64,000 bases of DNA from Mycobacterium sp. 852002-51971_SCH5477799-a (GTDB taxonomy: Bacteria > Actinomycetota > Actinomycetes > Mycobacteriales > Mycobacteriaceae). Below the pieces are notes generated by a model. It searched no databases and was not told the DNA's origin. It saw only the letters and a list, made by a program, of their open reading frames with translations. The position numbers and the translations under genes were made by a program. Below, piece after piece: positions 33,308 through 42,299 of this stretch. Location of the stretch: contig NZ_LZIF01000039.1 in NCBI RefSeq assembly GCF_001667145.1, positions 54,260 through 118,259 on the forward strand. Reading direction: 5' to 3'. Positions within the stretch are counted from its first letter, which is position 1; the number at the start of each line of letters is the position of its first letter.

Positions 33308-33367
33308 GGCCGAGCGTCACGCCAGCGTGGCGCTCGGCCTTCGGCGTCATTCTGGCGTGACGCTCGG
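33308..33367. repeat. compound hairpin repeat after metE
   Basis: GGCCGAGCGTCACGC (33308-33322) pairs with GCGTGGCGCTCGGCC (33325-33339) with one mismatch. A third copy, GCGTGACGCTCGG (33355-33367), is perfectly complementary to 33310-33322, so alternative foldings exist. It separates convergent genes and the last codons of the minus-strand membrane protein lie inside it. A bidirectional terminator is likely. Confidence 0.65.
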
Positions 33368-35095
33368 CGCGTCGTCGGACAGCACCTGCACCGGCACATC
33401 GTCGGCCCACGGTTGGCGGACGACCATGTCGGCGACCCGGACGAGGCCGCGCTCGAATTCGCCGGTCGCCGCGTCGACCAAGCGGTACGCCTGCGTCTGC
33501 TTGTGAATGGGTTGCGCGTCAAGCAGAACCACGCGGACCTCGCCCGGCTCGAAGTGGCAGCGCTCTTGCAGCGCGGTGATCAGTTGCTCGTTGTGCATGT
33601 GACCGTCGCCGAAGTTCCAGCCGATGGCGGTGCTGCAGATCCGCTCGCCGTCGGTGATGACGTAGTCGTCCTCGTTCTGGCCCGCCATGGCGCGGTGTGC
33701 CAGCGTGAACAGCGCCCGCCCGTGAGTGTTGAAGCCGCGGAACGCATATCCCATGTAGATCGGGATCTGCGCCGCCTCCGGGCTGCCGTAGTACCGCTCC
33801 AGCTGGGCCTGCGGCATGCTGGCGATCGCCACGATGCCCCTGCTGATCTTGTCGTTGGCCGATCCCTTGATGCACCACAGCGTGGTGTCCCAATTGCCCG
33901 CGTAATAACGCATGCCCGGGAGGAACGAAATTTTGCGCGGAAACATGTTGCCCAACACGACGATTCCCGCGATGACGACGAACAGGACCGCCACCACCAC
34001 CGGGTGCCTCAGGTCACGCAGCCCGATGTGGGTGTGCGCGACGAACAACGACAACACCCCGAAGATCATGAAGACGTTCCACTCCAGCGGAACTCCCATC
34101 GGAATGGAGACCAGGATTCCCAGGTGGAAACAGACCATTGCGATAGCGGCGATCGTGACGGGCCAGCCGCCGTGGCAGAAGAACAGTGGCAGCGGCACCA
34201 ACATCTCGATGACGGTGCTCAGGTGCGCCACCCACCGCGACAGCCGTCCGGGCCGCAGATCATCAGGGAAGCTTTCGAAGAATCGCCGTTTCAGCCCGCG
34301 GGGCCGCACCAATGGGTTGTTGGACATCATCGTGGAGATGACGAACGGAAAGTGTTTGTTGAGCTTGGATGTCGCGGCGCCCATCCAGATCACCAGGAAC
34401 ACGACCTTGGATCCAACGATCATGTCCGGGGCGGCGAAAAGGAACGTCACCGCCATGGTCGCGTAGACCTCACCGCGGGCAGCCAGGAAGATCACCTTGT
34501 CGCGCAGCCCGGCCATCGCCAGAAGCAGCAGGATCAACACGATCTTCCAGGCGGGCAGCAGCCCGATCGTGGTGCCCAGTTCGGGTATCGGGCCGGTGCC
34601 GTCGGCGAACAGCGCTGTTAGCGTCACCAACAGGAAGAGCCCATAGAGCGCGACATCGATCGGCTTGCGCTTGGTGCCCTTGGTGAGCGGGACCCGATCG
34701 GGCCACGGTGGCAGCCGGATGGTGCCGAAGCGCATCCAGTACAGGATCGAGCCCATCGGCGGGAAGAAGCGGTTGTTCAACGGCCCGAAGCCACAACCGA
34801 GCCCGATCACCTCGAAGAGCATGGTGTAGAGCACGACCTTCTCGAACACGATCGGCTCCGACCACCACGCCGCAACGCGCGTGAACCCGCCGAGGCCGTT
34901 GGTGGCGGATGCGAACAGCCACGCGCCGAGGATGTAGAGCAGGATTTTGGCGACATAGAACAGGTGCAGGACGACCGGCGTGCCGAAGCCCACCTCGGCC
35001 CAGTGCTTGGCCATCGGCCGGATCTTGTCGCTACGGGTGCCCTTGTTCCATTCGGCCATGTCGAGCTGCGGCAGCTCGGGCTTCAGAAATCCCAT
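33347..35095 (-). CDS. DUF3556 integral membrane protein (Rv1132-type)
   Basis: A 582-residue protein starting MGFLKPELPQLDMAEWNKG. It has about ten hydrophobic segments between residues 40 and 390, followed by a soluble C-terminal domain of about 190 residues. The many conserved aromatic and Pro motifs (FGPLNNRFFPPMGS, PWPDRVPLT) mark the mycobacterial DUF3556 family; some HTTM-like features are present. ATG 35095 was chosen. A perfect KstR-type site lies 12 bp upstream, which suggests induction during cholesterol use. The function is not known. Confidence 0.85.
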   Translation of the reverse strand: MGFLKPELPQLDMAEWNKGTRSDKIRPMAKHWAEVGFGTPVVLHLFYVAKILLYILGAWLFASATNGLGGFTRVAAWWSEPIVFEKVVLYTMLFEVIGLGCGFGPLNNRFFPPMGSILYWMRFGTIRLPPWPDRVPLTKGTKRKPIDVALYGLFLLVTLTALFADGTGPIPELGTTIGLLPAWKIVLILLLLAMAGLRDKVIFLAARGEVYATMAVTFLFAAPDMIVGSKVVFLVIWMGAATSKLNKHFPFVISTMMSNNPLVRPRGLKRRFFESFPDDLRPGRLSRWVAHLSTVIEMLVPLPLFFCHGGWPVTIAAIAMVCFHLGILVSIPMGVPLEWNVFMIFGVLSLFVAHTHIGLRDLRHPVVVAVLFVVIAGIVVLGNMFPRKISFLPGMRYYAGNWDTTLWCIKGSANDKISRGIVAIASMPQAQLERYYGSPEAAQIPIYMGYAFRGFNTHGRALFTLAHRAMAGQNEDDYVITDGERICSTAIGWNFGDGHMHNEQLITALQERCHFEPGEVRVVLLDAQPIHKQTQAYRLVDAATGEFERGLVRVADMVVRQPWADDVPVQVLSDDAPSVTPE

Positions 35096-35106
35096 GGTTT
35101 CACAGA

Positions 35107-35122
35107 CTAGAACGTGTTCTAG
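35107..35122 (-). promoter_or_regulatory. KstR-type operator upstream of the DUF3556 gene
   Basis: CTAGAACGTGTTCTAG contains TAGAACGTGTTCTA, an exact match to TnnAACnnGTTnnA, the published KstR consensus of cholesterol-catabolic genes, with arms extended to 7 bp. Its place just before the start codon fits repression. Confidence 0.8.
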
Positions 35123-35328
35123 GGCTGCGTACCGCAACCTCGGGCAAGAAATCTTTGTCTGCGGGACTATCGCGCCGATAACCGTTGCCGGCGGGTCGTC
35201 GCGTAGCTTGCTGCTTGCGCCGCATTGCCCATGAGTCGCATTCGCGCAGATAAAGAAACCATTCCAAATAAGTTGCGAAGGAAAGAGAATCGGCGGCTCA
35301 GGGATTGCTGTCCCTACAGTTGGGAGCC

Positions 35329-35577
35329 ATGAAGGCAGAAATCATCGGCTACGCATTCGTGGGCGAGGTCGCCTTCGCCGCCATGGCTGCCGGGGCCCTG
35401 GTGGCACTCGCGGCGCTGCTGAAGGTCATGCCGCCGAAGGCGGATGACAGTCGTGACGGTCCGGACGGGCAAAAAGAACCCGTGATGGCGGGTACGCGGA
35501 CCGCAGCAGGAGAGCATCCGAATCAGGCCGAGGCCACGGAAGATTCATCGCTCGCGAAAATCGGCTCCTACATGTGA
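35329..35577 (+). CDS. small single-pass membrane protein, 82 aa
   Basis: The ATG at 35329, preceded by GGGAG, starts an 82-residue protein. Residues about 7-31 (AFVGEVAFAAMAAGALVAL and on) form one membrane helix, followed by a polar, charged tail with Asp/Gly and Glu/Ala. This is a typical mycobacterial small membrane protein of unknown role. It lies alone between the DUF3556 gene (divergent) and the convergent DoxX gene. Earlier in-frame starts (35305) lack a ribosome-binding site. I do not recognise the family. Confidence 0.65.
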   Translation: MKAEIIGYAFVGEVAFAAMAAGALVALAALLKVMPPKADDSRDGPDGQKEPVMAGTRTAAGEHPNQAEATEDSSLAKIGSYM

Positions 35578-35631
35578 GTTGGTACCAACCTCGGCGAAAC
35601 CGTTGGCGCGCGAGGACAACGCCGCCACTGA

Positions 35632-36153
35632 CTAGCCGGCCAGCTTGGCAGGCGGACGGTAGAAGATCACCAGCTGGCCGATCGCCCCGGCCAAGCCGAG
35701 CACCAGCGAGATCGCGAGCCCGTGCCAACCGTCCATCCAGTTCTTCCCGAAGACCAGGTGGTCCAGGCTGAACTTGCCCGCGCCCAGCGTCGCCACGCCC
35801 ACGGCGCTGACCGCCAGCACCAGGTTGTATTCCCAGCCCTCCTTGACGATGAAGAAGCCGTTCGCGCGGTGCACCGTCCAGGCCGCGACCAGCATCAGCG
35901 AGACGAAGCCCGCCGCCGGGATCGGGGTCAGGAACCCGGCGGCCAGGCCGAGACCGGCGGCCATTTCCGTGGTCGCCGCCACGGTGGCGTGAAACTTGCC
36001 GGGTTTCATGCCGATGCTCTCGAACCAGCGGGCGGTCCCCGGGATGCGGCCGCCGCCGAAGAACTTGTTGTAACCATGCGCGGCCAAAGTCACGCCCAAC
36101 ACCAGCCGCAGGATCAGTACTCCGACGTCATGGAACGTGTCATATGAAGTCAT
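35632..36153 (-). CDS. DoxX family membrane protein
   Basis: A 173-residue protein with four transmembrane helices. The DoxX signature is LRLVLGVTLAAHGYNKFFGG with a later ETAAGLGLAAG-like segment (EMAAGLGLAAGFLTP). Members act in membrane-associated redox functions, including thiol/superoxide complexes in M. tuberculosis, or quinone-linked oxidation. A TAGGTT (36166-36161) ends 7 nt before the ATG, indicating a leaderless transcript. In M. tuberculosis the methylcitrate genes prpC/prpD occupy this interval from memory; they are absent here. Confidence 0.88.
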   Translation of the reverse strand: MTSYDTFHDVGVLILRLVLGVTLAAHGYNKFFGGGRIPGTARWFESIGMKPGKFHATVAATTEMAAGLGLAAGFLTPIPAAGFVSLMLVAAWTVHRANGFFIVKEGWEYNLVLAVSAVGVATLGAGKFSLDHLVFGKNWMDGWHGLAISLVLGLAGAIGQLVIFYRPPAKLAG

Positions 36154-36372
36154 AACTGTAAACCTAGATCATGGGGCGGGTGGCAAGACAAGAGCCGCCG
36201 AGCAGCTACGTCGCTTAATCCGCGGGTCCGTGTGGGAACATAGCGGGCGTTCCGACGTCGGCCCTCAATAGCCACACCACCAAGGGGGTGCACCACGGCT
36301 GGCACCGCGCGAGGTGGCGGCGCCCACCGCAATGCGTCAAGCAGCCGTGGGTCTGCGCCTGTCGAGCACCCC

Positions 36373-37953
36373 GTGGTGTTGCTGGACGGCACATCGAGCC
36401 ACCCGCGGGAGCTGCTGGGTAACAAGGGCCACGGCATCGAGGCGATGCGCCGGCACAACCTGCCGGTGCCGCCCGCGTTCTGCATCACCACCGCGGTGGG
36501 CCTGCACTACCTCGCCGATCCCGCGGCGACCATGGACGCCATCTGGGACGACGTGCTCGACCGGATGGGTTGGCTACAGGCCCAGACCTCGCGCACGTTC
36601 GGGCAGGGCCAGCGCCCCCTATTGGTCAGCGTGCGCTCCGGGGCCACCCAATCCATGCCGGGGATGATGGACACCATCCTGGACCTCGGCATCAACGACG
36701 CCGTCGAGCAGGCGCTCGCGGCGGGCGGTAGCCCGGCGTTCGCCCACGACACCCGCCGACGGTTCTTGACAATGTATCGGCGCATCGTGGGCGTCGGCGA
36801 ACAAGAGCCGGTGCCCTCGGACCCGTACGCGCAGTTGCGCGCCGGCATCGAGGCGGTATTCGCCTCGTGGAATTCACCGCGCGCGGTCGCCTATCGCGCC
36901 CACTACGGAATTGACGATCAGCACGGTACCGCCGTGGTCGTGCAGGCGATGGTGTTCGGCAACCGCGGACCTAATTCGGGTGCGGGAGCGTTCTTTTCAC
37001 GCAACCCGATCACCGGAGACAACGAGCCATTCGGCGAATGGCTGCCCGGCGGACAGGGCGACGACGTGGCGTCGGGCTCGGTCGACGTCGAACCGATCGT
37101 TGCGTTGCGCGACGCGCAGCCGGCCGTCTACGCCGAACTGGTCGATGCCGCTCGCACCTTGGAGCGGATGGACTCCGACATTCAGGAGATCGAGTTCACC
37201 GTCGAGGACGGCAAGCTGTGGTTGTTGCAGACGCGGGCGGCGGAGCGCTCGGCGCAGGCGGCGGTGCGCTCGGCGCTGCAGCTGCGACACGAGGGACTCA
37301 TCGACGACGCGGAGACGTTGCGGCGGGTGACCCCGGCGCACGTCCAGACCCTGCTGCAGCCCGCGCTCCAACCCGAAATACGTTTGGCAGCACCCCTATT
37401 AGCGACGGGACTGCCGGCCTGCCCGGGGGTGGCCTCAGGCAAGGCATACACCGATGTCGACGAGGCGCTGGACGCCGTCGACCGCGGCGAGCGGGTGATC
37501 CTGGTGCGCGACCACACGCGCCCCGAAGACGTGTCCGGCATGCTGGCCGCGCAGGGCATCGTCACCGAGGTCGGTGGTGCCTCCAGCCATGCGGCGGTAG
37601 TCAGCCGCGAACTGGGCCGGGTGGCCGTGGTGGGCTGCGGCCACGGAGTCGCCGCAGCGCTGGCCGGCAAGGACATCACCGTCGACGGCGCCGAAGGCGA
37701 AGTGCGCGAAGGCAACCTGAGCCTGTCCGCGTGGTCCGAAGACGATACGCCGGAACTGCGCGAGCTGGCCGACATCGCACGACGGATCAGTCCGCTGCGT
37801 GCGCATTCCGCCGGTGAGCACGAGCGATTGGACGACAACTCCGAGACCGCGGTGCGTGCCATGCTGGACAGCGGGCGCACCGACGTGGTTTCGGCGACTC
37901 CGTTGATCGTGATGCTCACCGCGCTGCGTTTGGCATCGGTCACCAAGCAATGA
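36373..37953 (+). CDS. ppdK: pyruvate, phosphate dikinase, short form
   Basis: A 526-residue protein with the N-terminal ATP-grasp region (LLGNKGHGIEAM, SVRSGATQSMPGMMDT) and the swivelling phosphohistidine domain with His406 in GGASSHAAVVSREL. The C-terminal PEP/pyruvate barrel of the full-length (about 870 aa) enzyme is absent, as in M. tuberculosis PpdK (about 490 aa). Without the barrel it cannot convert PEP and pyruvate alone, so it may be a phosphotransfer protein or need a partner. GTG 36373 starts the family-like sequence; no strong ribosome-binding site. It is coupled by ATGA to the HTH-containing gene downstream. Confidence 0.9.
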   Translation: MVLLDGTSSHPRELLGNKGHGIEAMRRHNLPVPPAFCITTAVGLHYLADPAATMDAIWDDVLDRMGWLQAQTSRTFGQGQRPLLVSVRSGATQSMPGMMDTILDLGINDAVEQALAAGGSPAFAHDTRRRFLTMYRRIVGVGEQEPVPSDPYAQLRAGIEAVFASWNSPRAVAYRAHYGIDDQHGTAVVVQAMVFGNRGPNSGAGAFFSRNPITGDNEPFGEWLPGGQGDDVASGSVDVEPIVALRDAQPAVYAELVDAARTLERMDSDIQEIEFTVEDGKLWLLQTRAAERSAQAAVRSALQLRHEGLIDDAETLRRVTPAHVQTLLQPALQPEIRLAAPLLATGLPACPGVASGKAYTDVDEALDAVDRGERVILVRDHTRPEDVSGMLAAQGIVTEVGGASSHAAVVSRELGRVAVVGCGHGVAAALAGKDITVDGAEGEVREGNLSLSAWSEDDTPELRELADIARRISPLRAHSAGEHERLDDNSETAVRAMLDSGRTDVVSATPLIVMLTALRLASVTKQ

Positions 37954-38564
37954 CGGAATTGGCGGTGCTGCAAGCGGTTCGGCTCAAGGGCCGGGTGAGT
38001 TCCACCGACCTGGCCGCGACGCTGAATGCTGAGCTTGGTGACATCGCCCCGACCGTCGAGCGGTTGACCGCGGCGGGACTGCTGACCGAAGGCGCGACCC
38101 TGCGGATCACCGGCAGCGGCAGCGACAGGCTCACGGCGCTGCTCGCCGAGGAGCGCGCGGACAGCGATGCGGCCGCGATCGCCGCCGCCTACGACGACTT
38201 CCGCGCCGTCAACGCCGATTTCAAACGCCTCGTCACGGATTGGCAGCTCAAGGGCGGGCCGGACGGCGATCCAAACACCCACGACGACGCCGACTACGAC
38301 GCCGCGGTGTTGGCCCGCCTCGACGACGTGCACGCCCGCACGATGCCGATCATCGCGGCGGTCGCCATGCACCTGCCGCGGCTGAGCGCCTACGCGACGA
38401 AACTGACTGCGGCACTGGACAAAGTGCGGGCGGGCGAGACGGCCTGGCTGACGCGGCCGTTGATCGACTCCTACCACACGGTGTGGTTCGAGCTGCACGA
38501 AGAGCTGATCGTCGCCGTCGGTCTGACGCGCGAAGAAGCGGCCAGATCCGGCGACGCGCAATAG
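37950..38564 (+). CDS. HTH-containing protein coupled to PpdK (Rv1126c-type)
   Basis: A 204-residue protein. The N-terminal ~60 residues form a winged-helix/MarR-like unit (VSSTDLAATLNAELGDIAPT), followed by an acidic helical region (to about 205) with a conserved SYHTVWFELHEELIVAVG segment. It overlaps ppdK by 4 nt (ATGA). The strict pairing with ppdK suggests that it regulates or binds the dikinase, perhaps like the PDRP regulators of other bacteria in role, though not in sequence. Function not proven. Confidence 0.8.
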   Translation: MTELAVLQAVRLKGRVSSTDLAATLNAELGDIAPTVERLTAAGLLTEGATLRITGSGSDRLTALLAEERADSDAAAIAAAYDDFRAVNADFKRLVTDWQLKGGPDGDPNTHDDADYDAAVLARLDDVHARTMPIIAAVAMHLPRLSAYATKLTAALDKVRAGETAWLTRPLIDSYHTVWFELHEELIVAVGLTREEAARSGDAQ

Positions 38565-39791
38565 CTACAGCGCCGCGTCGAGCAGCGTCAGGTAGCCATC
38601 GATGTCGGGCAGGGCCGCCGCCGCCGCGTGCACGCTGATCGCGATCGTGTCCCCGATGCCGTGCACCCCGTGTGTGAGTCCCATCATCGGCGACAGCGCC
38701 GGGTATCCCGACGTCAGCACCACGCGGGCACCACCGAAGCTCAGATCGGCCGGCCCACGGTTGACGCTGGATACCACGGTGTTGCCGGACACCTGCGTCG
38801 CGCGCTCCTGGACATCGAATTGCCCGATGCCCCAACGCAGCAGCCCGGCCGGCACCGCCGCGAACGCGCGGTCGGCGGCCCGGGTGGCCGAGTGCTCGAA
38901 GCGGCGCCGTCCGTTGGCCAGGTCGGCCGCGATCCGCTCGGCGCGCGCGTCCGGTGCGAGCTTGGGGTACAGCCCGACCACGATGTTGCCGAAGTGGTTG
39001 TGCGCCTGCGGTGCACCGGGTTTGGCCATCGGCACCTCGGCCCCCAGCGAATCGGATTGCTCGCCAAGCAGAGTGGACAGGGCCTGCGATACCGCGCTGA
39101 GCAGGCCGACGGTGACGGTGGGACCGCGCAGCTGCGAACGGTGTCGCACCAACGTGCGTACCGCGCGGGCGCCGTCGGGACGCGCGTTCGTCGGCAGCAG
39201 CGGACGCGGCCCGGCCCCGGCGACCAGCAGGCCCGCGCGGATGTCGCGCTCCAGCCGGCGATGGGTCCGAGCCGCCTGAGCGGCCCGCCAGGGTAGGAAA
39301 CCCGGGCGTGGGGTGGGCACCTCCGGCACGGGGTCGGGCCGGCCGAACAACCACGCCGCCAGTGCCGCCGAGCGGGCGCCGTCGGCCAGCGCGTGCGCGA
39401 CCTGCAACACTGCCACGGTTCCCGGCCCGCCGGCGCCCGGAACGCCGCGGACGGGGGCGAAAACGTGTAGCCGCCAAGCCATCCGGCGAACGTCCAGTTG
39501 GTCGTCGGCGAGGCCGGCGACGGTCGCCAGGACGACGTCCCAGGTGTCCTCGGCGAGATCGTGGCGCACCACCTGTTCGGGTGTGACATTCGTCGGTATC
39601 CACTGCGGGTAGCGCAGGGGGCCCCGGTCCCGCACTCGCATCGTCAGCGCCGGTTCGGCGTTGGCCCGCCGGCAGAGGTGCGCGAGGGTGCCGGCGTAAT
39701 CAACCGGCTCACCGTCGAACGCGTAGAGCAAGAACTCATCGCTAGGGATCTTGGCCGACATCCAGTAGAACTGCGCATCGACGGCCGCCAT
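38565..39791 (-). CDS. WS/DGAT-like condensation-domain protein (Rv1125-type)
   Basis: A 408-residue protein with the acyltransferase fold. The catalytic motif reads VLQVAHALADGARSA, that is HxxxDG with only the second His of HHxxxDG kept, and a later NHFGNIVVGLYP block is similar to WS/DGAT family members. The loss of the first His is compatible with activity in condensation-type enzymes. ATG 39791 was preferred to GTG 39818 because WS/DGAT proteins start near M..DAxF. It lies 31 bp downstream of ephC on the same strand. The acceptor is unknown. Confidence 0.82.
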   Translation of the reverse strand: MAAVDAQFYWMSAKIPSDEFLLYAFDGEPVDYAGTLAHLCRRANAEPALTMRVRDRGPLRYPQWIPTNVTPEQVVRHDLAEDTWDVVLATVAGLADDQLDVRRMAWRLHVFAPVRGVPGAGGPGTVAVLQVAHALADGARSAALAAWLFGRPDPVPEVPTPRPGFLPWRAAQAARTHRRLERDIRAGLLVAGAGPRPLLPTNARPDGARAVRTLVRHRSQLRGPTVTVGLLSAVSQALSTLLGEQSDSLGAEVPMAKPGAPQAHNHFGNIVVGLYPKLAPDARAERIAADLANGRRRFEHSATRAADRAFAAVPAGLLRWGIGQFDVQERATQVSGNTVVSSVNRGPADLSFGGARVVLTSGYPALSPMMGLTHGVHGIGDTIAISVHAAAAALPDIDGYLTLLDAAL

Positions 39792-39822
39792 CCGCTGTCC
39801 CGATACGACCCGCCCCACGGTG

Positions 39823-40728
39823 TCAGCCGGTAGAGCCGATGAACCCGAGCACCAGGTCGGCCACCTTGTCGGGTTGTTCGAGCTGCAGGAAGTGACCGGC
39901 GTGTTCGACGACGCCGACCTCGCTGCCGGCTGGCAGTACCTTTTCCGCCCAGCGCGCGAAAGCCGGTGTCATGCAATGGTCTTCGCGACCATGCAGGTAC
40001 AGGGACGGCAGCACGGGCGCCTGGGTGAATAACCGGTTCAACTCGGCGTACCTCGCCGGCGGCGGGGTGTTCCGAATAATGGCCCGGTACGGACCCAGCG
40101 CCGCCCGCCAGCTTTCCGGCGTGCCGATCGCGGCGTCGACGTGCCGCAGATCTTCGTCGGCGCGATAGCCCGGCGACCACCGCCGCCACAGCAGCGGCAG
40201 TACCCAGGACGCGGAACGCTCAGGCAGCCAAGGCAATTGGAAGTAGAAGATGTACCAAAAGCGCAGCAGCTGGCCCGGCAGGTGGCTGAGCAGCCGCACG
40301 CGATCGGTGAACCCGCCGCGCCGACGGAATGCCGCGGAAGGCGGCAACGACATGATCACCGCCTTGGCGAACGGGCTGTCGGACATTGCCGCCAAGCCCG
40401 TCGCGGCCATCGCGCCCCAGTCGTGGCCGATGATCACGTCGTTCTCGGTGCCGCCTGCGGCCGAGCGCACCCGCAGGGCGTCGTCCATCAGCGCGCCCAC
40501 CTGATAGCTGCCGTCGACCGGGATCGACGACGGTGCGTATCCGCGCATGAAGGGCGCGACCACCCGCCATCCCGCCTCGGCTAGCCGGGGGGCGACCTTG
40601 CGCCAGCCGTACGGGGTGTCGGGGAAGCCGTGCAGGCACAACGCAATGGGGCCGTCTTTCGGCCCCCAGGTAAGGGCCTTGAGGTCCCCGGCGGGTCCGG
40701 TCACGTCGATCCAGCCTGGTTCAGTCAT
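39823..40728 (-). CDS. ephC: alpha/beta hydrolase, epoxide hydrolase EphC-type
   Basis: A 301-residue alpha/beta hydrolase. The oxyanion motif HGFPDTPYGW (33-42), nucleophile Asp103 in GHDWGA and His279 in EHAGHF fit epoxide hydrolases, with lid tyrosines (WYIFYFQLP). ATG 40728 is 5 nt from GGGAG. Synteny with Rv1124 (EphC) supports the name. It hydrates epoxides to diols, possibly in lipid detoxification. Confidence 0.9.
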   Translation of the reverse strand: MTEPGWIDVTGPAGDLKALTWGPKDGPIALCLHGFPDTPYGWRKVAPRLAEAGWRVVAPFMRGYAPSSIPVDGSYQVGALMDDALRVRSAAGGTENDVIIGHDWGAMAATGLAAMSDSPFAKAVIMSLPPSAAFRRRGGFTDRVRLLSHLPGQLLRFWYIFYFQLPWLPERSASWVLPLLWRRWSPGYRADEDLRHVDAAIGTPESWRAALGPYRAIIRNTPPPARYAELNRLFTQAPVLPSLYLHGREDHCMTPAFARWAEKVLPAGSEVGVVEHAGHFLQLEQPDKVADLVLGFIGSTG

Positions 40729-40836
40729 GTTCACTCCCTGCTCGACGCCTCCGCAGGGATCAACCTAACCTGTGCGGCCGGGGGACGCACCGACCGTCGT
40801 CGATGGGGGATCAAACCATCGCTGTACCAGCGTTTT

Positions 40837-41313
40837 TCACCGTTGCAGCGCGGCGGCTTGTTCCAGCTCGGCGATGATGATCTTGCGCATGCCATACATC
40901 GCGTTGGTAGCCGCCGCCGCCCGCGAGCGATCGGGATCGCTGATCAGTTCGTAGAGCCGGTCCGGCACGATTTGCCAGCTCACCCCGAAGCGGTCTTTGC
41001 ACCAGCCGCATTGCGATTCCTCGCCGCCGTCGGTCAGCCGGTCCCAGTAGTAGTCGACCTCGTCCTGGTCCTTGCAATGGATCGTGAAGGACACCGCTTC
41101 GTTGAACTGGAAGTGCGGACCGCCGTTGATCCCGATGAAGCGTGCGCCGTCCAGCACGAAACTGCCGGACAGGACCGTGCCGGGTTCGCCCGGTCCGGCG
41201 TCGGTGGTCTGGTTGAAGCCCTCGATGTGGGAGTTGGGGAACACCGAGGTGTAGAACCTGGCAGCCTCCTCCAGGTTGTCGTCGAACCACAACGACGGGG
41301 TGATCGATGGCAT
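40837..41313 (-). CDS. VOC superfamily protein, PhnB-like
   Basis: A 158-residue glyoxalase-fold protein of the PhnB/3-demethylubiquinone-9 methyltransferase-like group: ITPSLWFDDNLEEAARFYTS, FQFNEAVSFTIHCKDQDEVD and CGWCKDRFGVSWQIVPD are the three family blocks. It has no obvious operon partner; it lies between divergently transcribed bpoB and convergent-side ephC. Activity unknown; such proteins often bind metals and small ligands. Confidence 0.88.
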   Translation of the reverse strand: MPSITPSLWFDDNLEEAARFYTSVFPNSHIEGFNQTTDAGPGEPGTVLSGSFVLDGARFIGINGGPHFQFNEAVSFTIHCKDQDEVDYYWDRLTDGGEESQCGWCKDRFGVSWQIVPDRLYELISDPDRSRAAAATNAMYGMRKIIIAELEQAAALQR

Positions 41314-41435
41314 GTCCGCGGCCTCCTTGATGGCTCGTTGGTTTCTGCCATTGATAGACCACTGCGCCGACGAAAACTCACCGCGTCGTCCACCCGCGGG
41401 ACAGTGCTTAACCGGCCTATGTAACGTCAGATCGC

Positions 41436-42299
41436 ATGAGTACCGTCAGCAGCAGTCCCGAGACGGTTGAGTTTGCCGGCGCGAACAAGATCACCCTGGT
41501 CGCCGACGAATGGAACCGCGGCTCCGACGGCGCCGGGCGACCCAGCATTCTGATGTTGCACGGGGGCGGCCAGAACCGGTTTTCCTGGAAAAACACCGGC
41601 CAGACGCTGGCCGACGAGGGGCTGCACGTGGTGGCGCTGGATTCGCGGGGACACGGAGACAGCGCACGCTCTCCCGACGCCGATTACGAGGTCGAGACGC
41701 TGACGGCCGACGTCATGCGGGTGCTGGACGCGATCGGCCGGCCGGTGACGATCATCGGGGCCAGCATGGGCGGGCTGACCGGCATCCTCGCCGCGCACCG
41801 GGCCGGCCCCGCGAGGGTGACCCGGCTGGTGCTCGTCGACGTGGTCCCCCGATTCGAGAAGGGCGGCAGCGCCCGCATCCGCGACTTCATGTTCAGCGGC
41901 CTCGACGGCTTCGACTCGCTGGAGCAGGCCGCCGACGCCGTCGCCGCCTACCTGCCCTACCGAAGCAAGCCGCGCAGCCCCGAGGGGCTGAAAAAGAACC
42001 TGCGCCTGCGCGACGGCCGCTGGTATTGGCACTGGGACCCCGCGTTCATGACCAAGCCCGGCGACGATCCAGAACTGCGCACCGAGAGCTTCGAACAGGC
42101 CGCCAAGAACCTCACGATCCCCGTCTTGCTGATCCGCGGCAAGCTGTCCGACGTGGTCAGCCCCGAGGGCGTCCGGCACTTCCTGGCCACCGTGCCGCGC
42201 GCGGAGTTCGTCGAGCTGTCCAACGCCGGGCACACCGCGGCCGGCGACGACAACGACGCGTTCAGCGACGCGGTGGTCGCATTCGTCAACCGCCGCTAG
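41436..42299 (+). CDS. bpoB: alpha/beta hydrolase (BpoB-type, annotated as non-haem peroxidase)
   Basis: A 287-residue hydrolase. The catalytic Ser110 lies in GASMGG, the oxyanion segment is MLHGGGQNRFSW, and His266 lies in NAGHTAAGDD. Synteny with Rv1123c supports the bpoB name, but the Ser-His-Asp triad points to an esterase or haloperoxidase-like hydrolase. TAACGT (41422-41427) ends 8 nt before the ATG and there is no clear ribosome-binding site, so the start may be leaderless. It overlaps the end of gnd2 by 4 bp (convergent). Confidence 0.9.
   Translation: MSTVSSSPETVEFAGANKITLVADEWNRGSDGAGRPSILMLHGGGQNRFSWKNTGQTLADEGLHVVALDSRGHGDSARSPDADYEVETLTADVMRVLDAIGRPVTIIGASMGGLTGILAAHRAGPARVTRLVLVDVVPRFEKGGSARIRDFMFSGLDGFDSLEQAADAVAAYLPYRSKPRSPEGLKKNLRLRDGRWYWHWDPAFMTKPGDDPELRTESFEQAAKNLTIPVLLIRGKLSDVVSPEGVRHFLATVPRAEFVELSNAGHTAAGDDNDAFSDAVVAFVNRR

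Noticed and set aside
37182..38561. 459-aa minus-strand open frame
   Set aside because: Antisense to ppdK and its partner; composition is that of a shadow frame.
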